DNA of 64,000 nucleotides from DSXF01 sp964387495 (GTDB lineage Bacteria > Chloroflexota > Anaerolineae > Anaerolineales > Villigracilaceae), in contig CAYLXB010000003.1 of NCBI GenBank assembly GCA_964387495.1, positions 35,460-99,459 of the forward strand, given 5' to 3'. This document shows positions 1-7,486 of the stretch, in pieces (within the stretch, counting starts at the first letter, position 1; the number at the start of each line of letters is the position of its first letter). The position numbers and the translations under genes are program-made. The notes beneath the pieces are model-generated. The model saw only the letters and a list, made by a program, of their open reading frames with translations, ran no database searches and was not told where the DNA came from.

Positions 1-1268
1 CCGAACTGGTCGAAAACAGGGTCAGGGTTTTCGTCTGGTTCATCGATGGAGAAGCTTTCTTCGAAGACCCGACCGCTGTGGCTGTCAAAGCGTTGGCCCA
101 GCAGACGGGCGGACAGTTCTTCGCTTTTTCTGGCACCGAGGTATTCCCGGATGTGGAAAGTTACTTTGCCCCACTGCGGCATGCCTATCTCCTGAACTAT
201 TCCTCCGGCGTAAACATTGCTGGCAGCCACAGTATGGAAGCGCAGGTAAAGGCCGGCGGGTTGGAGCTAACCACCCCGCAGCAAGCTTTCGACGTGGATG
301 TCCAGCCGCCCAACCCTTTCCTGGTTGCGCCGCCCTTACAGATCATCCGCCGCCCGCCTGCCGACGATCCCTATAACGATGAAATCTTTGTTCCAAACGG
401 CCAGACGCTTGAATTGATCATCGAATTCCCCGATGGACATGTGCGTCCACTGGTGCGAACTGCGCTGTATGTGGACGAGGAGCTCGTGGCCATCAATGAG
501 CAGGAGCCATTCGACCGTTTGACATGGGATTTGAGCAAGTATACGTCCAGCGGCAAACACGAACTCAAGGTCGAAGCGGTGGACAGCCTGGGACTGGCCC
601 GGATCAGCCTGAGCGTACCGGTGACGGTCACGGTCATCCCGGCGCCGCGCGGCTTCACCGCATTCCTGGCGCGTTACCGTACACCCATCACCGCGGGTGC
701 CATCGTGCTGGCCGGCATGCTGCTGGTGGCCATTCTCTTCTGGGGGCGCATCCTGCGTATTCCCGGCCCGGGTGCACGCCGGGAGGCGCGCCAGCGTTAT
801 GCAGACCCGGTTACTCAGCCGATCACCATCCCGATGGAACGCAACACCCAGCCAAGGGGAGGTACAAGCCGTTTGCCCTGGGTGCGCAGGCCAAAAGTTC
901 CGCAGGCACCGGCCTATCTTGCCAGGCTGAATGCCTCTGGCGAACCCACCGGTGCAAACCCGATCCCCCTGCTGGCCGGGGAGATGACCTTCGGAACCGA
1001 CCCGGTGCAGGCGACTTACATCCTGGATGACCCTTCGGTTTCCCCCCTGCACGCCCGCCTGCGCCAGACCGAAGAGGGTGCCTTTATCCTGTCTGACCAG
1101 GACTCCATTGCCGGGACGTGGGTCAACTATGAGCCGATTGACCGGGAGGGGCGGCGGCTGGAACACGGCAATAGGATTCACTTCGGCCAGCTGGTATACC
1201 GCTTTATGCTGCGCAAAGCCCCGGAAGCAGAAGGTCCGACTGTAACCCTGGAGGAAACTCCGGAATGA
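1..1268 (+). CDS. VWA-transmembrane-FHA domain protein, 5' partial
   Basis: The reading frame is already open at base 3, so the gene starts upstream of the window. About 75 residues at the visible N-terminus resemble the end of a von Willebrand A domain (a VFVWFIDG strand, then ALAQQTGGQFF). A beta-rich segment follows, then one membrane helix (AGAIVLAGMLLVAILFWG, bases about 690-745), a basic linker, and a C-terminal FHA domain with the usual S-x-x-H phosphothreonine pocket (SVSPLH). The stop overlaps the start of the PP2C phosphatase by four bases (ATGA), so the two are translationally coupled. A phosphothreonine reader next to a Ser/Thr phosphatase implies a membrane phospho-signalling role (inference). 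A partner kinase would lie outside the window. Confidence 0.8.
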   Translation, partial: ELVENRVRVFVWFIDGEAFFEDPTAVAVKALAQQTGGQFFAFSGTEVFPDVESYFAPLRHAYLLNYSSGVNIAGSHSMEAQVKAGGLELTTPQQAFDVDVQPPNPFLVAPPLQIIRRPPADDPYNDEIFVPNGQTLELIIEFPDGHVRPLVRTALYVDEELVAINEQEPFDRLTWDLSKYTSSGKHELKVEAVDSLGLARISLSVPVTVTVIPAPRGFTAFLARYRTPITAGAIVLAGMLLVAILFWGRILRIPGPGARREARQRYADPVTQPITIPMERNTQPRGGTSRLPWVRRPKVPQAPAYLARLNASGEPTGANPIPLLAGEMTFGTDPVQATYILDDPSVSPLHARLRQTEEGAFILSDQDSIAGTWVNYEPIDREGRRLEHGNRIHFGQLVYRFMLRKAPEAEGPTVTLEETPE

Positions 1269-2311
1269 TCCGTTCCCAACGTTCCCACCTGCACCTGGCG
1301 GTCGAGAGCCACGAAGGGCTTTCGGGCAAGAACAACGAAGACCGCTATGCCGTCACATCCTATGTGCTGGATGAAAAAAGCTCCATTCCCAGCCTTCTGG
1401 CCGTGGTCGCGGATGGCATTGGCGGGCACCGCGCCGGAGAAGTTGCTGCTGAGCTGGCTGTGGACCACATCACCCAGGCTGTTGCAGAAGGCGACAGCCA
1501 GCAGCCTCAGAAGACGCTGGAGCATGCCATCCATGCGGCCAGCCGGGCCATTGCCTCCCAGGCGGCCACCAATGAGAAAATGCTCGGCATGGGCGCCACC
1601 TGCGCCTGTGCGTGGGTGATTGCAGACCGGCTGTTCACGGCCTCGGTGGGGGACTCGCGCATTTACCTGCTGCGCAGCGGCACCATCCGCCAGATTACAG
1701 TTGACCATACCTGGGTCCAGGAAGCCACCGACAAAGGCCTGATAACCCCTGAACAGGCGCGCGAACACCCAAATGTGCACGTCATCCGCCGCTATCTTGG
1801 TTCCCCGGAACCGCCCGAAGTGGATTTCCGCCTGCGCCTGCGCGCGGACGAGTCCGATCCCCAGGCATGTTCCAACCAGGGGCTGGTCTTGCGCCCTGGC
1901 GACACCCTGCTCTTGTGCAGCGACGGCCTGACTGACCTGGTGTGGGAAGATGAAATCCAGCAGGTGATCCTGAGCGCCGGCGACCTGCCAAAGGCGGCAC
2001 AGGATCTGGTGGAGATGGCCAACCAGCGTGGAGGGCATGACAATATCACCATCGTCTTGCTGCGTGTTCCCGAGGTGAAACCTCCGGAAGTGAAAAAGCG
2101 CAAAATCCTGCCCTGGTTGTTGGGCGGGATTGCGGTGGTGCTGTTGGGGCTGGCAGGGATGTCCGTGCTGGCATGGAACCTGCTCCAGCCGGTGGGGCGC
2201 ATTACTCCCAGCCCTGATCCGGCCAGTTCACCCCAGATCATCGTGATCACGCCATCGGCCAATGCCCACCCGGCATTTCTGACCACCCCGGAGGCCAGTT
2301 CTACGCCCTGA
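1265..2311 (+). CDS. PP2C-family Ser/Thr protein phosphatase, membrane anchored
   Basis: 348 residues. The PP2C (PPM) metal-binding motifs are all present: an N-terminal SHEGLSGKNNEDRY, VVADGIGGHRAGEVAA, SVGDSRIYLLR, CSDGLTDLV and HDNITIVLL. These coordinate the two metal ions that hydrolyse phosphoserine and phosphothreonine. After the catalytic domain comes one membrane helix (LPWLLGGIAVVLLGLAGMSVLAW, about residues 280-303) and a short Ser/Thr/Pro-rich tail, so the enzyme is probably membrane-tethered. The ATG lies inside the stop of the preceding FHA gene (ATGA overlap), indicating one transcript and related function. Its substrate is unknown. Confidence 0.93.
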   Translation: MIRSQRSHLHLAVESHEGLSGKNNEDRYAVTSYVLDEKSSIPSLLAVVADGIGGHRAGEVAAELAVDHITQAVAEGDSQQPQKTLEHAIHAASRAIASQAATNEKMLGMGATCACAWVIADRLFTASVGDSRIYLLRSGTIRQITVDHTWVQEATDKGLITPEQAREHPNVHVIRRYLGSPEPPEVDFRLRLRADESDPQACSNQGLVLRPGDTLLLCSDGLTDLVWEDEIQQVILSAGDLPKAAQDLVEMANQRGGHDNITIVLLRVPEVKPPEVKKRKILPWLLGGIAVVLLGLAGMSVLAWNLLQPVGRITPSPDPASSPQIIVITPSANAHPAFLTTPEASSTP

Positions 2312-2458
2312 CGGGCAGTGGGATACGGACTGACCCTGCTTCACGATCTCCCTTTTTGGTTTGCAGGGGGGACACTGGCATGTTAATTCACCTGACACAA
2401 CCTGGCCAATTCAGCCTCGTATATAGAATGTGCATCGAAGCACAGAAAAGGAGATGGA

Positions 2459-4450
2459 ATGTTCAGTTTTCTCGGATCGTCGTTGCTTATCATCGTTGTG
2501 GTGCTCCTGGCGCTGGTTGTTCTATCCGGCATCCGCTTTATCCCCAACAACCGGATCGGTATTGTGGAAAAGCGCTGGTCCTTTGCCAAAGGTTCGGTCA
2601 AGGCAGGCCTGATTGCTTTGGATGGCGAGGCAGGTTACCAGCCCCATATCCTGCGCGGCGGCCTGCATTACCTGGTGCCCATCCAGTATGTGGTCCACAT
2701 TGCCCCGCTGGTGACCATCACACAGGGCAAGATCGGCTACATCTTCGCCCGTGACGGCAAGCCGCTCGAACCGGCCCAGGTGTTGGCTTCGAATCTGACT
2801 GCGGATGATTTCCAGGATGTGAATAAATTTCTGCGGGACGGCGGCCAGCGCGGCCCCCAGCGCCGCATCCTGCGTGAAGGCACGTATGCCATCAACCTGA
2901 CCCAGTTCGTGGTCATCACGGAAGAACGTGTCTACACCCTGCCTCTCAGCCGGGAGGAGAGTGATGTCATTGTGCGCATGGCCGAGGTGATCAAGGAACG
3001 CGGCGGCTTCCGCCCGGTGATCATCAAGGATACCGATGACAACATCGGCGTCGTTACGGTCCATGACGGCCCCTCCCTGGCGCAGGGTGAAATCATCGCA
3101 CCTGTGGTTGGCGATGACCCGGCACAGTCCGAGACTTACCATAACAAGTTCCAGGATGCCGACCATTTCCTGATGGCGGGCGGCTTCCGCGGCCGCCAGC
3201 TGCAGGTGTTGGTGGAAGGCACCTATTATGTCAACCGCCTGTTCGCCACGGTCGAAATGATCCCAAAGACGGTGGTCGAGGTGGGCAATGTCGGCGTGGT
3301 CGTTTCGTATACCGGAGCCATGGGTATCGACCTGTCCGGCACGGAATACCGGCATGGTGAACTGGTGGAAAAGGGCAGCCGCGGTGTCTGGAGCGAGGCG
3401 CTCCTGCCGGGCAAATATGCCTTCAACACCTACGCCGGCAAAGTCATCCCTGTGCCCACCACCAACTTTATCCTGAAGTGGATCCGCAGTGAAGTGGGTT
3501 CACATAATTTCGATGAGAATTTGAGCGAGGTCTCGCTCATCACCAAGGACGCTTTTGAGCCATCCCTGCCGCTTTCGGTGGTCGTCCATATTGACTACCA
3601 GAAAGCTCCGCTGGTCATCCAGCGTTTTGGCGATATCAAGAAACTGGTCGAACAGACCCTAGACCCGATGGTGGCGGCCTACTTCAAGAATGTGGGCCAG
3701 ACGCGTACCCTGATCCAGTTGCTGCAGGAGCGCAGTGCCATCCAGCAGCAGGCCAGCGAGGAAATGAAAGAAAAGTTCGAACATTACAACCTGGAACTGG
3801 AGGAGGTGCTGATCGGCACGCCCACTTCCCCGGCCGACGACCAGCAGATCGAAGCCATCCTGACCCAGCTGCGTTCGCGCCAGATTGCCACCGAACAGGT
3901 GGAGACCTATGCACGCCAGGAGCAGGCAGCGATCAAGGAACGCGAACTGCGCGAGGCCGAAGCGCGCGCCCAGATGCAGACCGGTATCACCCAGTCGGAG
4001 TTGAACGTCAACATCCAGACCAACCAGGGGAAAGCCGAGTACCAGCGCTCCATCCAGCAGGCAGCCCAGATCCGCGCCCTGGCTGAAGCCGAGGCCGAGA
4101 AGATCGCCCGCGTGGGTATCGCCCAGGCTCTGGCTACTGAAGAGCAGGTGCGTGCCTACGGCGGCCCGCAGTTCCAGGTGACCCAGCAGGTGTTGAACCG
4201 CTTTGCGGAAGCCATCCAGCAGTCCCGTGTGGATGTGGTACCGCGCGTGGTGGTCAGCGGCGGCGGTGATAAAGAAGGGGGCAGCACCGGCAGCATCATG
4301 GAAGCCCTGCTCACCATGCTGCTCTCCGACCGTTTTGACGCCCTGTCCAACGGCAGCAGCGAGCAGGTCAGCCGTTCGCCCGAAGCCGATGCCCTGCGCA
4401 GCCAGATCCGCCAGAGCATGCAGGGCAAGCCGGAAGAAAAAAAGAAGTAA
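2459..4450 (+). CDS. SPFH/band 7 (flotillin-like) membrane protein
   Basis: 663 residues. An N-terminal membrane helix (residues about 4-22) is followed by a short beta segment, FIPNNRIGIVEKRWS, typical of SPFH proteins. A large SPFH-like region includes TYYVNRLFATVEMIPKTVVEVGNVGVV. A long Ala/Glu/Gln-rich coiled coil (about 480-570: EQAAIKERELREAEARAQ, AEAEAEKIAR) is characteristic of flotillins, and the tail is charged (PEEKKK). Flotillins scaffold membrane microdomains. The start follows a strong Shine-Dalgarno (AAAAGGAG, 2448-2455). The 147-nt gap after the phosphatase gene suggests its own promoter, but no convincing -10/-35 pair was seen. A perfect terminator hairpin follows the stop. 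Confidence 0.88.
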   Translation: MFSFLGSSLLIIVVVLLALVVLSGIRFIPNNRIGIVEKRWSFAKGSVKAGLIALDGEAGYQPHILRGGLHYLVPIQYVVHIAPLVTITQGKIGYIFARDGKPLEPAQVLASNLTADDFQDVNKFLRDGGQRGPQRRILREGTYAINLTQFVVITEERVYTLPLSREESDVIVRMAEVIKERGGFRPVIIKDTDDNIGVVTVHDGPSLAQGEIIAPVVGDDPAQSETYHNKFQDADHFLMAGGFRGRQLQVLVEGTYYVNRLFATVEMIPKTVVEVGNVGVVVSYTGAMGIDLSGTEYRHGELVEKGSRGVWSEALLPGKYAFNTYAGKVIPVPTTNFILKWIRSEVGSHNFDENLSEVSLITKDAFEPSLPLSVVVHIDYQKAPLVIQRFGDIKKLVEQTLDPMVAAYFKNVGQTRTLIQLLQERSAIQQQASEEMKEKFEHYNLELEEVLIGTPTSPADDQQIEAILTQLRSRQIATEQVETYARQEQAAIKERELREAEARAQMQTGITQSELNVNIQTNQGKAEYQRSIQQAAQIRALAEAEAEKIARVGIAQALATEEQVRAYGGPQFQVTQQVLNRFAEAIQQSRVDVVPRVVVSGGGDKEGGSTGSIMEALLTMLLSDRFDALSNGSSEQVSRSPEADALRSQIRQSMQGKPEEKKK

Positions 4451-4466
4451 ACCCCTGATGATGAAA

Positions 4467-4501
4467 ACGGGGCGGCCCTTACGGCCGCCCCGTCTTTTTT
4501 T
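4467..4501 (+). terminator. Rho-independent terminator after the SPFH gene
   Basis: A perfect GC-rich stem (ACGGGGCGGCC, loop CTTAC, GGCCGCCCCGT) is followed by C and eight Ts. The 3' arm and T-run lie inside the last codons of the convergent rRNA methyltransferase gene, whose stop codon sits in the loop. Confidence 0.92.
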
Positions 4502-5720
4502 CGAAGAGGGAAATCGATTCGATGTGGTACGTTTGGGGGAAGAGATCGAACGGAGTCACCTGGGTGATCCGGTAGCCGCCTTCGGCCAGGCGGCGGGCGT
4601 CACGCGCCAGTGTGGACGGATCACACGAGACGTACACGATCCTGCCGGGATTCATTTCCCGGAGGGCATCCAGGGCGCGTTTCTCAAGCCCTGAACGCGG
4701 CGGGTCCACCAGGGCGGCTGCCGGTTCGATCTGCAGGCCGGGTAGGACGTCTTCCGCCGCGGCTTCGTAAAGTTCCACGTGGTCGAATTCGTCCAGGTTG
4801 GCGGCAAAATCATCACAGGCTGAGGGGGAGACCTCGATGCCAATCAACCGTGAGCAGCGCGGCGCCAGGAAGGCGCTGAACAGGCCCACGCCGCAGTAGA
4901 CATCCAGCAACGTGTCCAGCCTGGCAGGGAGAATGGAGGATACGTGCTCCACCATTTTTTCTGCCATGCGGGTGTTGACCTGGAAGAAGGAGGCTGCGGA
5001 AACTCGGAAGGGACGGCCCAGAATTTCGATGGTGGTCCTGTCGCTGCCCGCCAGGACAACGGCATCCTCCCCGGACAGGTGTACGACCGAGATATCTGCT
5101 TCCAGTTCCAGTTCGGGCGGCTGACCCGCAGCGGATTCCAGCACCAGCAGCAGGTCTCCGCCGGAACCGAGGCGTATGGAGATGCGTTCGAACGGGGCAC
5201 CCGGCTCGAACTCCAACTGCGGCCAGAGTTCGTTGATGCCTGCTTCCGGCAGGTGACATTCGCGGATGGGAACGATCCGGGCGGCATTGGGGGCCTGGAA
5301 GCCGGATCTTCCCTCGGCGGTGAGATGGAATTGGATATGATTGCGATAATTGGCGGCCGCGGGGGAAGGGATGATCGCCTTTACGGGCGGCGATTCGATC
5401 TTTCCGATGCGCTCCAACTGGTCGCGCAGGATGGAGACCTTGGCGCCAAGTTGGGCCTCGTAGGGCATGTGCTGATAGTGACAGCCCCCGCATTGGCCGA
5501 AGTGCGGGCAGCGGGGCGTGATCCGCAGCGGGGAAGCCTCGAGCACTTCCAGCAGTTCGGCCCGCACAAAGCTGTGTTTTTCCTCCACCGGGCGGATGCG
5601 GACACGTTCCCCCGGCAGGCCGAACGGGACGAAGACGGCACGGCCGTCTTCCAGGCGTCCCATTGTCTCTCCCCCATAGACCTGCTTATCAAGGGTCAAT
5701 TCAACCGTTTGGACGGGCAT
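4479..5720 (-). CDS. rlmD: 23S rRNA (uracil-5-)-methyltransferase, RlmD/TrmA family
   Basis: 413 residues from the ATG at 5720. An N-terminal TRAM domain (VQTVELTLDKQVYGGETMGRLEDGRAVFVPF) is followed by the cysteines of an iron-sulfur cluster (CPHFGQCGGCHYQHM), then the SAM-binding Rossmann fold (LLDVYCGVGLFSAFLA). ALVDPPRSG and YVSCDPSTLARD carry the catalytic Cys and the conserved DPPR. This architecture makes m5U in rRNA (RlmD or RlmCD) or tRNA (TrmA); RlmD-like is most likely because of the TRAM and FeS parts. An upstream in-frame start would lie in a hairpin and was rejected. No Shine-Dalgarno precedes the ATG. It is probably co-transcribed after the sortase and small membrane protein genes. 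Confidence 0.9.
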   Translation of the reverse strand: MPVQTVELTLDKQVYGGETMGRLEDGRAVFVPFGLPGERVRIRPVEEKHSFVRAELLEVLEASPLRITPRCPHFGQCGGCHYQHMPYEAQLGAKVSILRDQLERIGKIESPPVKAIIPSPAAANYRNHIQFHLTAEGRSGFQAPNAARIVPIRECHLPEAGINELWPQLEFEPGAPFERISIRLGSGGDLLLVLESAAGQPPELELEADISVVHLSGEDAVVLAGSDRTTIEILGRPFRVSAASFFQVNTRMAEKMVEHVSSILPARLDTLLDVYCGVGLFSAFLAPRCSRLIGIEVSPSACDDFAANLDEFDHVELYEAAAEDVLPGLQIEPAAALVDPPRSGLEKRALDALREMNPGRIVYVSCDPSTLARDARRLAEGGYRITQVTPFDLFPQTYHIESISLFEKKTGRP

Positions 5721-5732
5721 TATAAATACTGC

Positions 5733-5755
5733 GGGGCGGTGTCTCACCGCCCCGG
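5733..5755 (-). terminator. GC-rich hairpin between small membrane protein and rlmD
   Basis: Perfect 10-bp inverted repeat CGGGGCGGTG / CACCGCCCCG with a 3-nt loop. It follows the stop of the minus-strand small membrane protein gene, but on that strand the run after it (CAGTATTTATAAT) is only weakly T-rich. It may be an attenuating terminator before rlmD. The TATAAT-like string that follows overlaps the rlmD ATG. Confidence 0.5.
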
Positions 5756-5768
5756 GTTTTGGTTCCGC

Positions 5769-5981
5769 TTATTTGACGAACAGGGCCAGAAGTTGATCCT
5801 GGAAAATGGCTATAAGGATCAGGAACACAAAGAATGTACCCGCCAGAATGCCGATGCGGCGCAGGTCTTTTCTCACATAGCTGTAATCCGGATTGAATTC
5901 GGCGGCACCGGCGCCTGAGGTGCGCGGGGCTGCCGCGGCAGGGACAGTCCGGCTTATTTGACGTTTGACTTTCTTGCTCAT
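5769..5981 (-). CDS. small single-pass membrane protein (70 aa)
   Basis: 70 residues from the ATG at 5981, preceded by a good Shine-Dalgarno (TAGGAG, 7-nt spacing) that overlaps the end of the sortase gene. A basic, Ala-rich N-terminal part (MSKKVKRQISR) and a tyrosine-containing stretch precede one membrane helix (GILAGTFFVFLILIAIF, residues 44-60). The positive N-terminus predicts a cytoplasmic N-terminus. It starts 8 nt after the sortase stop, so the two form an operon. No family recognised; an accessory role to the sortase is only suggested by position. Confidence 0.75.
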   Translation of the reverse strand: MSKKVKRQISRTVPAAAAPRTSGAGAAEFNPDYSYVRKDLRRIGILAGTFFVFLILIAIFQDQLLALFVK

Positions 5982-5989
5982 ATGATCTC

Positions 5990-6904
5990 CTAAGGATTTT
6001 GAAGTTTGGTGAACACCACGATCCGTTGGTTGTCCACCAGATAGGGATAACACGAAATCAGGGTGGCGGTCGGCTCGCTGGTGGGGGCCATGACCTCCAC
6101 GCGGGTCGGCTCGGTGATTTCAGTGCGTGTGACGACGTAAATATATTGTTTTTGCTGTGTGTACAGCACTACCTGGTCGCCAGGCTGGAGACGGTCCAGG
6201 TTGCGGAAGATCTCGCCAAAAATATCATTATGGGCCGAGAGCACCACGTTCCCGCGCTGGCCGGGGTTGGCGGTGCCGATATGCTGGGCAACGCCTTTCT
6301 TCAACTGCTCCCAGCCATCGCCCTGGACAATGGGGGCATCCACGCTGATGGCGGGGATCTGGATTCGGATGGCAGTCTCCGGGCCCTGGGTTGGAACCGG
6401 CAGATTGGCAATGGATTGTACCATTGGCCGCAGGTGTTCCGGAATTTCGGCCTCGTTGGGACGGGCGTTCCCACTGGCATCCGGCGGGGTGTGGCCCGAA
6501 GGCAGCACAACTGCCGTGATCAGGGGGGTGGGTACAATTGTTTCCTGTGCCAGGGCGGCGGCCACTTCCCGGTTCAGGTCACGCAGGATTCCGAGACCGT
6601 TGAACAGGATCAAGACCAATCCGACAATCGCCAGCACTTCCACCCCCAGCAGCACCCGGTCCATCCAGCGGCGGCGCGGGTTGACCGGCGCAGCCGGGAA
6701 GTCCACTTCCTCCGGGGTTTCGACCACAGGGCTGGTGCGCAGGTCCTGTAATGCGGCGGGCGGCAGGTCGGGGGCCAGCATCACCACCCGTCCTGTGCGG
6801 CGGAAATGGTCGAGGCGGTCGCTGCGCAGGCGGCGGCGTTTTTCCACCAGCAGCCGGCGCAGTTCATCCACGGTCAGGTCTTCGGGAGTTCTTCTCCTGG
6901 GCAT
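5990..6904 (-). CDS. class D-like sortase (transpeptidase)
   Basis: 304 residues from the ATG at 6904. A long basic cytoplasmic N-terminus (about 80 residues, many Arg) leads to one membrane helix (VLLGVEVLAIVGLVLILF, about 84-101), a stalk, and a C-terminal sortase domain. Catalytic residues are visible: His225 in SAHND, Cys285 in LISCYPY and Arg294 in DNQRIVV. Sortases cleave sorting signals and join proteins to the cell wall or to each other. The TLISCYPY signature fits class D/E-type enzymes. The start was chosen at MPRRRTPE because the upstream in-frame codons run into the promoter. No LPXTG-type substrate was seen in this window. The gene heads an operon with a 70-aa membrane protein. 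Confidence 0.88.
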   Translation of the reverse strand: MPRRRTPEDLTVDELRRLLVEKRRRLRSDRLDHFRRTGRVVMLAPDLPPAALQDLRTSPVVETPEEVDFPAAPVNPRRRWMDRVLLGVEVLAIVGLVLILFNGLGILRDLNREVAAALAQETIVPTPLITAVVLPSGHTPPDASGNARPNEAEIPEHLRPMVQSIANLPVPTQGPETAIRIQIPAISVDAPIVQGDGWEQLKKGVAQHIGTANPGQRGNVVLSAHNDIFGEIFRNLDRLQPGDQVVLYTQQKQYIYVVTRTEITEPTRVEVMAPTSEPTATLISCYPYLVDNQRIVVFTKLQNP

Positions 6905-6913
6905 CGCAGGGGG

Positions 6914-6919
6914 ATTATA
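6914..6919 (-). promoter_or_regulatory. -10 box for the sortase operon, near-leaderless
   Basis: TATAAT on the minus strand, 9 nt before the chosen ATG at 6904, leaving at most 2-3 nt of 5' leader. No clear -35 was seen. It is divergent from the tRNA-Val promoter. Confidence 0.6.
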
Positions 6920-6946
6920 CCGCAATGTTCGCCGCGCGGTTTTCCA

Positions 6947-6975
6947 TTGCCAAAATTGCACACTCTCGTTATAAT
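6947..6975 (+). promoter_or_regulatory. sigma70-type promoter of tRNA-Val
   Basis: TTGCCA (6947-6952), 17-nt spacer, TATAAT (6970-6975). The expected start is about 6982, just before the tRNA 5' end at 6988. Confidence 0.8.
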
Positions 6976-6987
6976 ATCGCTCTGCTT

Positions 6988-7061
6988 GGGCGGGTAGCTC
7001 AGTTGGTTAGAGCATCGCGTTGACATCGCGAAGGTCGCAGGTTCGAGTCCTGTCTCGCCCA
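6988..7061 (+). tRNA. tRNA-Val, anticodon GAC
   Basis: 74-nt cloverleaf. Acceptor GGGCGGG pairs with CTCGCCC with one G-T. The D arm is GCTC...GAGC, the anticodon stem TCGCG/CGCGA with loop TTGACAT giving anticodon GAC, the T arm GCAGG-TTCGAGT-CCTGT, and the discriminator A at 7061. The 3' CCA is not encoded (CAC follows) and must be added after transcription. Confidence 0.96.
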
Positions 7062-7065
7062 CACA

Positions 7066-7089
7066 AAAAGCCCTGCACGGGCTTTTTGA
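7066..7089 (+). terminator. terminator of the tRNA-Val transcript
   Basis: AAAAGCCC, loop TGCA-C, GGGCTTTTT: short GC stem with a T tail, 5 nt after the tRNA. Confidence 0.85.
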
Positions 7090-7097
7090 TTCCACTC

Positions 7098-7125
7098 TTG
7101 ACAAGCCTTCATTTTTGCAGATAAT
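7098..7125 (+). promoter_or_regulatory. promoter of the pheST T-box transcript
   Basis: TTGACA (7098-7103), 16-nt spacer, GATAAT (7120-7125). Transcription would start near 7132, at the beginning of the T-box leader. Confidence 0.75.
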
Positions 7126-7134
7126 AATCTCAAT

Positions 7135-7414
7135 TGTTCTTTCAAAGGCTGAGAACGAGGAAAGTAGACCGGTGAAAGCTGACAGGGAAGCGAGGGCGCA
7201 GACTGAGACCCCCGCCCACGTGGAAGCCGGCCGAAGTTCCCTCTGGAGCCGCTCCGGGGAAGGGCCGCTGGCCTGGTAGTCGGAGACGTTTCTCCAACGT
7301 TAGCTGGAGCGCCAATCGCCTTGATGCCGTTGGCCGAAGTGGGCTGCCTGTGCAGCCAATGCGGGTGGTACCGCGGGAATATCCTCCCGTCCCGGCGTGG
7401 GACGGGAGTTTTTT
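7135..7414 (+). promoter_or_regulatory. T-box leader controlling pheS-pheT
   Basis: A roughly 280-nt leader with T-box hallmarks. The invariant T-box core TGGTACCGCG is at 7366-7375. It is followed by a perfect 10-bp terminator, CTCCCGTCCC / GGGACGGGAG (7384-7408), and six Ts. The 5' arm of that terminator can instead form the antiterminator with the T-box. Upstream, the stem I region holds GAAGTTCCCTCTGGAG (7233-7248), where TTC (7237-7239) is a fitting specifier for tRNA-Phe. The TGGT bulge pairs with an ACCA 3' end, matching discriminator A of tRNA-Phe. Uncharged tRNA-Phe is expected to prevent termination and raise synthetase expression. Confidence 0.92.
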
Positions 7415-7486
7415 ATCTCGACGCTGGAGAGCAGATTGTGGACGGCCATCCAGGATTTGTCTCTCTTCGTCAGTCCGGAGGCAGGT

